From Acidaminococcaceae bacterium (GTDB lineage: Bacteria; Bacillota; Negativicutes; Acidaminococcales; Acidaminococcaceae), in NCBI GenBank assembly GCA_944390935.1, contig CALXRU010000004.1, positions 1-64,000 of the forward strand: a DNA stretch of 64,000 nt, written 5' to 3'. A program made the position numbers and the translations under genes. A model generated the notes under the pieces. It did not search any database. It was not told where the DNA came from and was given only the letters and a program-made list of their open reading frames with translations. Positions 1-8,447 of this stretch are shown here, piece after piece (positions within the stretch are counted from its first letter, which is position 1; every line of letters starts with the position of its first letter).

Positions 1-66
1 TGTAGGCCTCGAACCTACGACACCCTGATTAAGAGTCAGGTGCTCTACCAACTGAGCTAATGGGCC
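1..66 (-). tRNA. tRNA-Lys (anticodon CUU), 3' end cut off by the window
   Basis: On the minus strand the 5' acceptor GGCCCAT, the D arm, a five-base-pair anticodon stem with loop CTCTTAA (anticodon CTT) and the T arm with TTCGAGG are all visible. Only the first base of the 3' acceptor strand lies in the window, so the last acceptor bases, discriminator and any CCA are missing. A good minus-strand promoter lies at 95-123. Confidence 0.93.
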
Positions 67-94
67 AAGCAAGTTTTGCAACTGTGCAAGAAAT

Positions 95-123
95 AGTATA
101 TCTGCTTTAGAGCCTCCCGTCAA
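95..123 (-). promoter_or_regulatory. Promoter of tRNA-Lys(CUU)
   Basis: On the minus strand TTGACG (118-123) and TATACT (95-100) are separated by 17 bases. The predicted start point lies about 20 bases before the tRNA 5' end. Confidence 0.7.
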
Positions 124-224
124 GTGTTTTTGTAAAAAATTTTTAAAAATCGGCAGCGTTTGAGCAAAAAATTCGATTTAATTAAAACCTTTTTCCCGTT
201 TTACTTTAATATTGCCGCCGTTTG

Positions 225-233
225 TGCTACAAT
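225..233 (+). promoter_or_regulatory. Extended -10 element upstream of serS
   Basis: TGC-TACAAT ends 39 bases before the serS start; no good -35 is seen at the right distance. The short leader leaves no room for a T-box, which many Firmicute synthetase genes carry. Confidence 0.4.
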
Positions 234-248
234 AATAGTATTATTTAA

Positions 249-1553
<1,305 letters not shown>

Positions 1554-1569
1554 TCAGTTTAAACTTAAT

Positions 1570-1603
1570 GGCTCTGCCCTTAAAAGGCAGGGCCTTTTTA
1601 TTT
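1570..1603 (+). terminator. Intrinsic terminator of serS
   Basis: Nine-base-pair stem (GGCTCTGCC / GGCAGGGCC, one G-T pair) at 1570-1594, followed by TTTTTATTT. Confidence 0.85.
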
Positions 1604-1774
1604 GCTGTATTTTGTCCTTTGCGTTGGTTTGTGGCACAATATTTTGTATAGGGGAGTTATGATGAAAAAATCCTAAAAAATCAGCATTTTTCCACTTAAA
1701 TTTGCCGCTATCCGTGATTATTTTAGTTTTGGTTTAAACTCCTTTAAAAATTTGTAATTTCTTTCATTTTCCTA

Positions 1775-1802
1775 TTGTACTTTCTGAAAATTGTGGTACA
1801 AT
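1775..1802 (+). promoter_or_regulatory. Promoter of the decarboxylase gene
   Basis: TTGTAC (1775-1780), 16 bases, TACAAT (1797-1802), preceded by TGG, an extended -10. It lies 41 bases before the ATG at 1843. Confidence 0.6.
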
Positions 1803-1842
1803 CATATACGTTAATTAATGCATAGGCAAGGGGAGAGTGGAT

Positions 1843-3012
1843 ATGAAAAAAGAAAAATATTTTCAGTTAAACCAGGCAGCGGTTGAAGCACTGGCAGAAA
1901 AATACGGAACGCCGTTACTCGTGCTTTCGCTGGAGCAGATTGAAAAAAATTATAACCTTCTGCGCACTCATATGCCGCGCGTTAAAGTATTTTACGCCAT
2001 TAAGGCCAATCCCCACAGGCGCATTCTGGAGCTGATGCGTGACCTCGGCTCTAACTTTGACGTTGCTTCCGATGGCGAGATTATGGAGCTTGCTTCTTTG
2101 GGCGTGGACGGCAGCAGGATGATTTACGCCAACCCGATGAAAACGGTGAACGGTTTGCGTGCCTGCCGTAATGCCGGTGTAGGCAAGATGACCTTTGACA
2201 GCGCAGGTGAGATAGATAAAATGGCGCGTGAGTGCCCGGGTGCAACGGCGCTCTTGCGTATCAGGATAGATAATTCTTCGGCACATGTCGACTTAAATAA
2301 AAAATTCGGCGCAGGCCGCGAGCAGGCTTTGGAGCTTTTGCAGAGAGCGAAAGCGGCAGGGCTTGACGCTGCGGGCATTGCCTTCCATGTAGGCAGCCAG
2401 ACGACGAGCGCTGACCCATATTTGAACGCGCTGGATATTGCGCGCGAAATTTTTGAAGAAGCTGCTGCCAACGGCATGCAGCTGCGCATTATGGATATCG
2501 GCGGCGGCTTCCCCATCCCCGAACCGAAGGTGCGTTTTAACCTTGCAGAGATGTTAAAGCAAATCAACGCGCGCCTTGATGAGGACTTTCCGGGCGTGGA
2601 AATCTGGTGCGAACCTGGGCGCTTTATCTGCGGCACGGCGGTGAACCTTATTACCAGTGTCATCGGCGTGACGGAGCGCGGCGGGCAACCGTGGTATTTC
2701 CTTGACGACGGCTTGTACGGAACTTTTTCCGGCGTGCTGTTTGACCAGTGGGATTTCAAGCTCATCAGCTTTAAGGAAGGCGAGCAGGTTGCGGCAACTT
2801 TTGCGGGGCCGAGCTGCGATTCGCTGGATATTATGTTCCGCGGCAAAATGACGGTGCGCCAGGAGGAGGGCGACTTAATCCTCGTGCCTATCTGCGGCGC
2901 GTACACCTCCGCTTCGGCGACGACGTTCAACGGCTTCAGCAAAGCCAACTTTGTGGTGTGGGAAGATGTTAAGGGCGAAATCCCTGACGCATCTCCTGCA
3001 AAGGAACAGTAA
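1843..3012 (+). CDS. Lysine/ornithine decarboxylase (PLP fold type III)
   Basis: Predicted to decarboxylate lysine and/or ornithine to cadaverine/putrescine. The 389-residue protein has the alanine-racemase-type PLP barrel: lysine in FYAIKANPH (about residue 53), FDVASDGEI, HVGSQ (about 181), the phosphate loop DIGGGFP (about 219) and CEPGRF. The late GPSCDSLD (about 321) matches the ODC/LDC branch and not the CES motif of diaminopimelate decarboxylases, so lysA is not used although the families are related. From memory, the Selenomonas ruminantium enzyme has a similar GEQPWY/GIYG segment. In Negativicutes cadaverine is known to be attached to peptidoglycan; a potABCD importer lies elsewhere in this window. 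The ATG at 1843 is preferred to the GTG at 1837 because AAGGGGAG ends seven bases before it. Confidence 0.85.
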   Translation: MKKEKYFQLNQAAVEALAEKYGTPLLVLSLEQIEKNYNLLRTHMPRVKVFYAIKANPHRRILELMRDLGSNFDVASDGEIMELASLGVDGSRMIYANPMKTVNGLRACRNAGVGKMTFDSAGEIDKMARECPGATALLRIRIDNSSAHVDLNKKFGAGREQALELLQRAKAAGLDAAGIAFHVGSQTTSADPYLNALDIAREIFEEAAANGMQLRIMDIGGGFPIPEPKVRFNLAEMLKQINARLDEDFPGVEIWCEPGRFICGTAVNLITSVIGVTERGGQPWYFLDDGLYGTFSGVLFDQWDFKLISFKEGEQVAATFAGPSCDSLDIMFRGKMTVRQEEGDLILVPICGAYTSASATTFNGFSKANFVVWEDVKGEIPDASPAKEQ

Positions 3013-3096
3013 ATTTTGCCTTTAGTCCGTTTGGATACTTATAGAAGGTAATAAATGTTACAAAAAGTTAATAATTTTAATAATTTACAGAAAAAC

Positions 3097-3125
3097 TTGA
3101 CAAATCTCTGTTAGGAGTGTATAAT
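3097..3125 (+). promoter_or_regulatory. Consensus sigma-70 promoter with no gene directly behind it
   Basis: TTGACA (3097-3102), exactly 17 bases, TATAAT (3120-3125). It is one of only two perfect consensus promoters I see in the window; the other drives a tRNA. A terminator-like hairpin follows about 100 bases later. Confidence 0.8.
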
Positions 3126-3131
3126 TTGCAT

Positions 3132-3230
3132 TGTGCAATGATATTTTTTATACATTGCCTGACAGACGCTTTCCCTTATTTTAGGCTGCTGTGCGTACAT
3201 CTTTCGGTGTGAGCCGCAGCCTTTTTTTAT
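3132..3230 (+). ncRNA. Candidate small RNA of about 100 nt
   Basis: The stretch from the predicted start point to the terminator holds two hairpins: GCAATG/CATTGC (3135-3158) and a long terminal hairpin ending in seven T. The following gene has its own promoter after this terminator, so this looks like an independent transcript and not a leader. A 24-codon frame from the ATG at 3139 exists but has no ribosome site and lies in the hairpins. I do not recognise a known RNA family (not SRP RNA, not 6S by eye). Confidence 0.5.
3183..3230 (+). terminator. Intrinsic terminator of the small-RNA unit
   Basis: Outer stem AGGCTGC/GCAGCCT, inner stem GCGTACA/TGTGAGC with one mismatch, loop TCTTTCGG, then seven T. 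Confidence 0.8.
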
Positions 3231-3249
3231 TTAAGCCCCGCTGATTATA

Positions 3250-3258
3250 TGGTATAAT
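3250..3258 (+). promoter_or_regulatory. Extended -10 of the TPR-like gene
   Basis: TGG-TATAAT, with a poor -35 (TTTAAG at 3230-3235) 17 bases upstream. It lies after the preceding terminator, which makes the next gene a separate unit. Confidence 0.55.
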
Positions 3259-3308
3259 TAAACCGCTGAACGATAACAAAAGCGTTTATATATAAGGAGG
3301 TAAAAATT

Positions 3309-4046
3309 ATGGACAAGCAGGAATGGATGGGCTATGTATCCCGCCTGGCTAACGGCGAATACCCGGTGCCGGTGGGTATGATACAGGATTATAACGACTG
3401 GCGCTGCCGCTCTATTGTGGGGCGCGCGCTGTACTGGATGGGCGACACCGAAAGCGCGATGCGCGTTTTAAGCACTGTGGTGGATGTTGAGCCGAACATG
3501 GACGACGACCCGGAATACGGATTGAGCGAAGCGGAACACAAGGTTTTGTGCCTGCGCGACATTGCCGAAATTGTGTGGAAGCTGGCAAAAAGCGAAGAAG
3601 CGGCGCTGACTTATCTGCAGCAGGCTTATGACATTGCCCGTGCTTACACGCACACCTTCCACAGCTGCGCGCGCGGCGATATGTTTTACCGCCGCCTGAC
3701 CGTGCTGCGCGAAGCAGGCAGGGAAGAACAGGCCGTTACGGAAGCGCAGCAGATGGTGGAAGCCGAAAAGGACAACAACGGCGTAAACCCGTACAAATAT
3801 TTTGCGCTGAAATTTTTGGCTGAAGACGCGCATAACGCCGGTGACGATGCCAAAGCAAGCGATATCTACGCCGAAGCGTTTAAATATTACCCGCGCAATG
3901 AGATTGCCGAGCGCGATTTGACCAAAGCGGCAGAGGAAACGGACGCTGCCAAACGCTACAAAGCCTACGAATTTTGCAGCACCGTGCAGTACAAACCGTG
4001 GGAAAAACAACGCCCGGTTGTTTTGCGCCGCGGCATTGACGGCTGA
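3309..4046 (+). CDS. TPR-like hypothetical protein
   Basis: A 245-residue cytoplasmic protein without signal peptide or membrane segment. It is helical, with tetratricopeptide-like alternation of small and aromatic residues: ALYWMGDTESAMRVLSTVV (about 39-57), AALTYLQQAYDIARAY (about 98-113) and DDAKASDIYAEAFKYYP (about 180-196). Such repeats usually bind other proteins. No catalytic motif is visible and I do not recognise a named family. AAGGAGG lies nine bases before the ATG. It is a single-gene unit with its own promoter and terminator. Confidence 0.7.
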   Translation: MDKQEWMGYVSRLANGEYPVPVGMIQDYNDWRCRSIVGRALYWMGDTESAMRVLSTVVDVEPNMDDDPEYGLSEAEHKVLCLRDIAEIVWKLAKSEEAALTYLQQAYDIARAYTHTFHSCARGDMFYRRLTVLREAGREEQAVTEAQQMVEAEKDNNGVNPYKYFALKFLAEDAHNAGDDAKASDIYAEAFKYYPRNEIAERDLTKAAEETDAAKRYKAYEFCSTVQYKPWEKQRPVVLRRGIDG

Positions 4047-4053
4047 TAATTTT

Positions 4054-4093
4054 AAATACGCCTTTTGCAAATTGCAGAGGGCGTATTTTTTTT
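4054..4093 (+). terminator. Intrinsic terminator of the TPR-like gene
   Basis: AAATACGCC / GGCGTATTT stem with a 17-base loop, followed by a T run. Confidence 0.8.
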
Positions 4094-4114
4094 GTAGCCA
4101 AAATTTTACAAATA

Positions 4115-4151
4115 TGTTACAATAGTACCAGCTACTAAAATACAGGTACTA
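4115..4151 (+). promoter_or_regulatory. Promoter and leader inverted repeat of the FadL-type gene
   Basis: Extended -10 TGT-TACAAT ends at 4123; a TTGTAG lies 20 bases upstream. Overlapping and following it is a perfect seven-base inverted repeat TAGTACC (4123-4129) / GGTACTA (4145-4151), either an operator or a leader hairpin. Confidence 0.45.
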
Positions 4152-4171
4152 ATTTAAACAGGGGTGACGAC

Positions 4172-5410
4172 GTGAAAGTAAAAAATAAACTTATCGCAAT
4201 GGGCGTACTTTGCGCCCTGTCCGTGCCGCAGCTTGCCGGTGCGGAAGGCTTTGCCATTAACGAGTGGAGTGCTGAAGGCGTTGCCATGGGCGGCGCGCGC
4301 ATGTTTGCCGAAGGCGACGCTGCCAACGTGGCGTACAATCCGGCTTCCATTACCAAGGTAGACGGCGAGGCTTTTAAAGCAAGCGTAACCTACATTAGTC
4401 CGCACGGCGATTACGATTTGTACAAAAATGATGGAACACATGAAAGCGGCCATAACCGCGTGCATTTTGGTTTTGCACCCGGTACTTATTATGTAAAAAA
4501 GATTAACGATAAAGACTGGTTCGGTATTGGTGCCTTCAGCCGCTTTGCCATGGTTTCTGAATTTGAACGTAATTCTGCCGTTTCCACTAATGCTTTTGTA
4601 TCGCGTTTGGATGGCGTGAGCGTTACGCCGACCTTTGCACATAAATTTGACGATAAATGGAGCGCAGCTGTAGGTGCGGAAATTAACTATGTGCGTTTGA
4701 CTATGGAGAAAAATACCGCATATAATCCTTTGACTGGTCTTGGTGTTGGTCCTACCCATACAAAAGGCGAAAGTTATGCTTTGGGCTGGAATGCTGCCGC
4801 CAACTATGCTTTTGATGATAAGAACGAAATCGGTGTAGTATACCGCAGCCGCATTAAACATTCCATGGAAGCAGATTTTAAAGGCTATGGAATTCCGAAC
4901 GGCATAGGTGATGTTTCCGGTGATGCTTACGGTGAAGTAACGCTGCCGGAATCCTGGCATATTGGTTACAGCCATAAGTTTAATGATAAAACCCGTGTGG
5001 AATTAAATGCCGTACGTACCGGTTGGGATACTTATGATGCTTTAAACATTAATACACCAATTGCATACATTGAAAATCCTAAAAACTGGGAGGACGGCTG
5101 GCGTTATGCCATCGGTATTGAACATAAGCTGAGCGATAAATATACCGTTATGGCAGGCTATGCTTATGACGAATCTTCCATTCCTTATGAAGGCGGCGAC
5201 TTTATGGTGCCGACCGGCAACCGCCGTACCTATTCCATCGGCGCGCGCTACAATGATAAAGACCAGACCGTAGCTTTGGCACTGGGCTGGATGGATGTAG
5301 GCGATTTGCAGTTTAAATTTAAAGGAACTGGTCCTGCTGATGGCGGCCGTGCCCACACTCACGACAGCTTTACCAAAATTATCGGTATCAGCTACCAGCG
5401 CAATTTTTAA
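4172..5410 (+). CDS. OmpP1/FadL/TodX-type outer-membrane channel
   Basis: Predicted outer-membrane beta-barrel for uptake of hydrophobic compounds. The 412-residue precursor has a Sec signal peptide (residues 1-24, ending AGA before EGF), then the family's N-terminal hatch region (FAINEWSAEGVAMGGARMF then DAANVAYNPAS), then alternating aromatic strands and a terminal Phe (SYQRNF), the usual outer-membrane assembly signal. It starts at a GTG; AGGGGTGA lies shortly before it. The substrate cannot be told from sequence. It is a single-gene unit and good evidence that this Firmicute-like organism has an outer membrane. Confidence 0.88.
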   Translation: MKVKNKLIAMGVLCALSVPQLAGAEGFAINEWSAEGVAMGGARMFAEGDAANVAYNPASITKVDGEAFKASVTYISPHGDYDLYKNDGTHESGHNRVHFGFAPGTYYVKKINDKDWFGIGAFSRFAMVSEFERNSAVSTNAFVSRLDGVSVTPTFAHKFDDKWSAAVGAEINYVRLTMEKNTAYNPLTGLGVGPTHTKGESYALGWNAAANYAFDDKNEIGVVYRSRIKHSMEADFKGYGIPNGIGDVSGDAYGEVTLPESWHIGYSHKFNDKTRVELNAVRTGWDTYDALNINTPIAYIENPKNWEDGWRYAIGIEHKLSDKYTVMAGYAYDESSIPYEGGDFMVPTGNRRTYSIGARYNDKDQTVALALGWMDVGDLQFKFKGTGPADGGRAHTHDSFTKIIGISYQRNF

Positions 5411-5428
5411 AATTAAGTAAAATTTTTA

Positions 5429-5457
5429 AAATCCCTGTTTTTCAGCAGGGATTTTTT
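5429..5457 (+). terminator. Intrinsic terminator of the FadL-type gene
   Basis: AAATCCCTG / CAGGGATTT stem, then a T run. Confidence 0.85.
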
Positions 5458-5479
5458 GTTTTTATCAGCGTAAGCGCTT

Positions 5480-5508
5480 TTGTAATTTATGCAATTTTGT
5501 ATTATAAT
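5480..5508 (+). promoter_or_regulatory. Promoter of the glcD-like pair
   Basis: TTGTAA (5480-5485), 17 bases, TATAAT (5503-5508). The leader to the first ATG is about 55 bases. Confidence 0.7.
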
Positions 5509-5570
5509 TATAAAAGATATGTATTTGCCTGCGCCGCCTGTGCGGGGCAGTTATGGAAGGATGATGAAGT

Positions 5571-6974
5571 ATGAAAACTTATGCTCCCGTTACCGAAGAA
5601 GTAATTGAAGCATTGAAGGGCGTTGTAGGCGCTGAATATGTGCTGAACGACGCCGAAACATTGGAACACTATCAGACCGACGAGGAAACCGACTGCCGCA
5701 AGTTCCACAAGCCGGAAGTTGTTGTTAAACCGGCTAACGCCGAGGAAATTGCGGAAATTATGAAGCTTGCCAATAAATTTGACGTGCCCGTAACCGTGCG
5801 CAGTGCAGGCACCAGCCTTGCAGACGGCGCTATCCCGGTTTGCGGCGGCATTGTGCTTTTGATGGAACGCCTGAACAAAGTGCTGGAGCTGAACACCGAA
5901 GGCATGTACCTTGTTACGGAAGCTGGCGTGCCGACGATTGATATTCAGAAAATGGCCAACGAAGCAGGTTACTTGTATGCAGGCGACCCGTGCAGCGCCG
6001 ACAGCTGTCTTATCGGCGGCAACCTGGCAACCAACGCGGGCGGCAACAAAGCCGTGCGCTACGGCACTACACGCGACCAGGTACACGAAATTGAATTTGT
6101 CAGCCCGACGGGCGAAATTATTGAAGTTGGTGCGCGTTTGAAAAAATGCTCGACCGGTTACTGCCTGGAGCAGCTTATTATGGGCAGCGAAGGCACGTTG
6201 GGCATTATTACCAAAGCGACTCTGAAACTGTTGCCGCTGTGCCCGTATAAATTTGACCTTGTGGCCGTGTTTACCGACCCGGACAAGGCTATTGACCTTG
6301 TGCCGCTGCTTTTAAAAGCAGGCATTGACCCGACCAGCATTGAATACATGGACAACACCTATGTGCGCACTACTGCGGATTACTGCGAATACAAAAACGT
6401 GCCGCATTATGAGGACGGCATTTACGTTATCGTTACCGTTGAAACCTACAACGAGGACGAACTGGATATGAAGATGGAACGCCTTGACGAGCTTTGCACC
6501 GAAGCAGGCGCTGTAGAAGTGCTGGAAGCTGACGAACGCATCTGGAAAATGCGCCGCAACTGCCAGGAAAGCGTGCGCCTGATCAGCCTTGTATCGCTGA
6601 CGGACGACGTTGTTGTGCCGCGCGATAAAGTTGCCGATGCGGTTAAATTTGTTATGAAAACCGGCGAAAAATATCCGTTTACGCCGCTTATCTGCGCTCA
6701 TGTCGGCGACGGCAACCTGCACATTGTGCTGTGCAAATGCGATTTGACCGACGAAGAATGGGAACAGAACGTACAGGCTTTCCACGACGAGGTTTATACC
6801 TACGCTTACAGCATCGGCGGACGCCTTGCCGGTGAGCACGGCATCGGCGCGAAGAAGCTGAAAGAAATGGAAAAATATACCCGCCCGGGCGAACTGAACT
6901 TAATGCGTATCATTAAAAAAGCAATGGACCCGAAATGCATTTTGAACCCCGGCAAGATTTTTAACATGGATTAA
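5571..6974 (+). CDS. FAD-linked 2-hydroxyacid dehydrogenase, GlcD family (copy 1)
   Basis: Predicted FAD enzyme oxidising a 2-hydroxyacid such as D-lactate, glycolate or 2-hydroxyglutarate. The 467 residues match the family. The PCMH-type FAD domain holds VRSAGTSLADGA (about 77-88) and GGNLATNAGGNKAVRYG (about 149); the C-terminal FAD-oxidase domain holds AHVGDGNLHIVL (about 376) and GEHGIGAKK (about 421). The electron acceptor is unknown; no etfAB or iron-sulfur partner lies next to it. A second copy follows 31 bases downstream, probably in one transcript. AAGGATGATGA precedes the ATG. Confidence 0.88.
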   Translation: MKTYAPVTEEVIEALKGVVGAEYVLNDAETLEHYQTDEETDCRKFHKPEVVVKPANAEEIAEIMKLANKFDVPVTVRSAGTSLADGAIPVCGGIVLLMERLNKVLELNTEGMYLVTEAGVPTIDIQKMANEAGYLYAGDPCSADSCLIGGNLATNAGGNKAVRYGTTRDQVHEIEFVSPTGEIIEVGARLKKCSTGYCLEQLIMGSEGTLGIITKATLKLLPLCPYKFDLVAVFTDPDKAIDLVPLLLKAGIDPTSIEYMDNTYVRTTADYCEYKNVPHYEDGIYVIVTVETYNEDELDMKMERLDELCTEAGAVEVLEADERIWKMRRNCQESVRLISLVSLTDDVVVPRDKVADAVKFVMKTGEKYPFTPLICAHVGDGNLHIVLCKCDLTDEEWEQNVQAFHDEVYTYAYSIGGRLAGEHGIGAKKLKEMEKYTRPGELNLMRIIKKAMDPKCILNPGKIFNMD

Positions 6975-7005
6975 TTTTGTAGTACATTAGAAAGGATTTG
7001 AGAAA

Positions 7006-8403
7006 ATGATGAATTACAAACCGGTCACCGAAGAAGTATTGGAGGCTCTGCGTAAAGCAGTGGGCAGTGAAAACGTAATGACCGACCCCGAAGTTCTGGA
7101 CAGATACAAAACCGACGAGGAAACCGACCCGCACTACCATCATCTGCCGGAGGTTGTAGTTGCCCCGGCCAATACCGAAGAAGTTGCGGCTGTTATGAAA
7201 ATTGCCAACGAATTTGACGTGCCCGTTACCCCGCGCAGCGCCGGTACCAGCGTATCCTGCGGCGCAGTGCCCGTTTGCGGCGGCATTGTAATGCTGATGG
7301 AGCGCATGGACAAAATCCTTGAGCTGAACAAGGAAGGCATGTACATGGTTGTTGAAGCCGGTGCCAGAACGCTGGAAATTCAGGAATACGCCAACAAAGA
7401 AGGCTTTTTGTACGCAGGCGACCCGTGCAGTGCAGACAGCTGCCTTATCGGCGGCAACATTGCTACCAACGCGGGCGGCAACAAGGCTGTGCGCTACGGC
7501 ACGACCCGCAATCAGGTTTATTCTATCGAAGCGGTTACCCCGACCGGTGATATCGTAACGCTCGGCTCAACGCTGAAAAAGAACAGCACCGGTTACTGCC
7601 TTGAACAGCTCATCATGGGCAGCGAAGGTACTTTGGGCGTTATCACCAAAGCCAGCCTGAAACTTTTGCCGCTGTGCCCGTATAAGCTGGATATCTTAGC
7701 AATCTTTACCGAACTTGACAAAGCAATCGGCGTTGTGCCGAATTTGATTAAAGCCGGTTTGAACCCGACCAGCGTTGAATTTATGGACAACGGCTTTGTG
7801 CGCAGCGCCAGCGATTACAGCGAGCTGAAATTGCCGCATTACGAAGACGGGTACTATGTAATTATTACCGTGGAAACCTTCAGCGAGGACGAGCTGGAAA
7901 GCAAGATGGAACAGCTGGACGAAATCTGCACCGCCAGCGGTGCGACCGACGTACTGGAAGCAGACGAACGCGTTTGGAAAATCCGCCGCAACTGTCTGGA
8001 ATCCACCCGCGTGCTGAGCCTTATCAGCACTTCGGACGATTTGGTTGTGCCGGTTGATAAAATTGCCGAGTGCATTGAACATCTTAACGAAGTTTCCAAA
8101 AAATACAGCTTTAAACTGCTGTGCCTGGCACATGCCGGTGACGGCAACCTGCATTTCCAGATTCTTAAATGCGATTTAAGCGAAGAAGAATGGGAAAAAC
8201 AGCTCAGCGAATTCCACGCCGAAGCCTATGCTTATGTTTACAGCCTTGGCGGACGCCTGAGCGGCGAGCACGGCATTGGCGCCAAGAAGCTGCCCGCTAT
8301 GGAAAAATATACCGACCCTGTCGAAATGAAAATGATGCGTGCCATCAAAAAAGCGCTTGACCCGAAATGCATCCTGAACCCGGGCAAAGTATTCAACGTA
8401 TAA
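7006..8403 (+). CDS. FAD-linked 2-hydroxyacid dehydrogenase, GlcD family (copy 2)
   Basis: Paralog of the preceding gene, 465 residues, collinear along the whole length with most motifs identical (TPRSAGTSVSCGA, GGNIATNAGGNKAVRYG, GDGNLHFQI, GEHGIGAKKL). The two look like products of a tandem duplication. Differences cluster after residue 230 and near the FAD loop, so substrates may differ. ATGATG offers two starts; the first is listed. It has no promoter of its own that I can see and shares the terminator behind it. Confidence 0.88.
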   Translation: MMNYKPVTEEVLEALRKAVGSENVMTDPEVLDRYKTDEETDPHYHHLPEVVVAPANTEEVAAVMKIANEFDVPVTPRSAGTSVSCGAVPVCGGIVMLMERMDKILELNKEGMYMVVEAGARTLEIQEYANKEGFLYAGDPCSADSCLIGGNIATNAGGNKAVRYGTTRNQVYSIEAVTPTGDIVTLGSTLKKNSTGYCLEQLIMGSEGTLGVITKASLKLLPLCPYKLDILAIFTELDKAIGVVPNLIKAGLNPTSVEFMDNGFVRSASDYSELKLPHYEDGYYVIITVETFSEDELESKMEQLDEICTASGATDVLEADERVWKIRRNCLESTRVLSLISTSDDLVVPVDKIAECIEHLNEVSKKYSFKLLCLAHAGDGNLHFQILKCDLSEEEWEKQLSEFHAEAYAYVYSLGGRLSGEHGIGAKKLPAMEKYTDPVEMKMMRAIKKALDPKCILNPGKVFNV

Positions 8404-8412
8404 TTTACGGTT

Positions 8413-8447
8413 AAAAAAATCCCCCGCTTTTAGCGGGGGATTTTTTT
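8413..8447. terminator. Bidirectional terminator between glcD copy 2 and gluQ
   Basis: Perfect 15-base-pair stem (seven A, TCCCCCGC / GCGGGGGA, seven T) with a five-base loop. The gluQ stop codon touches its edge, so it can serve both convergent genes. Confidence 0.9.

Noticed and set aside
1843-3012. Calling this gene lysA (diaminopimelate decarboxylase)
   Set aside because: The C-terminal motif GPSCDSLD and the GLYGTFSG segment fit lysine/ornithine decarboxylases; LysA has a CES signature at this place.
3139-3213. 24-codon ORF inside the small-RNA unit
   Set aside because: No ribosome site precedes it, its start lies in hairpin 1, and it extends into the terminator stem-loop.
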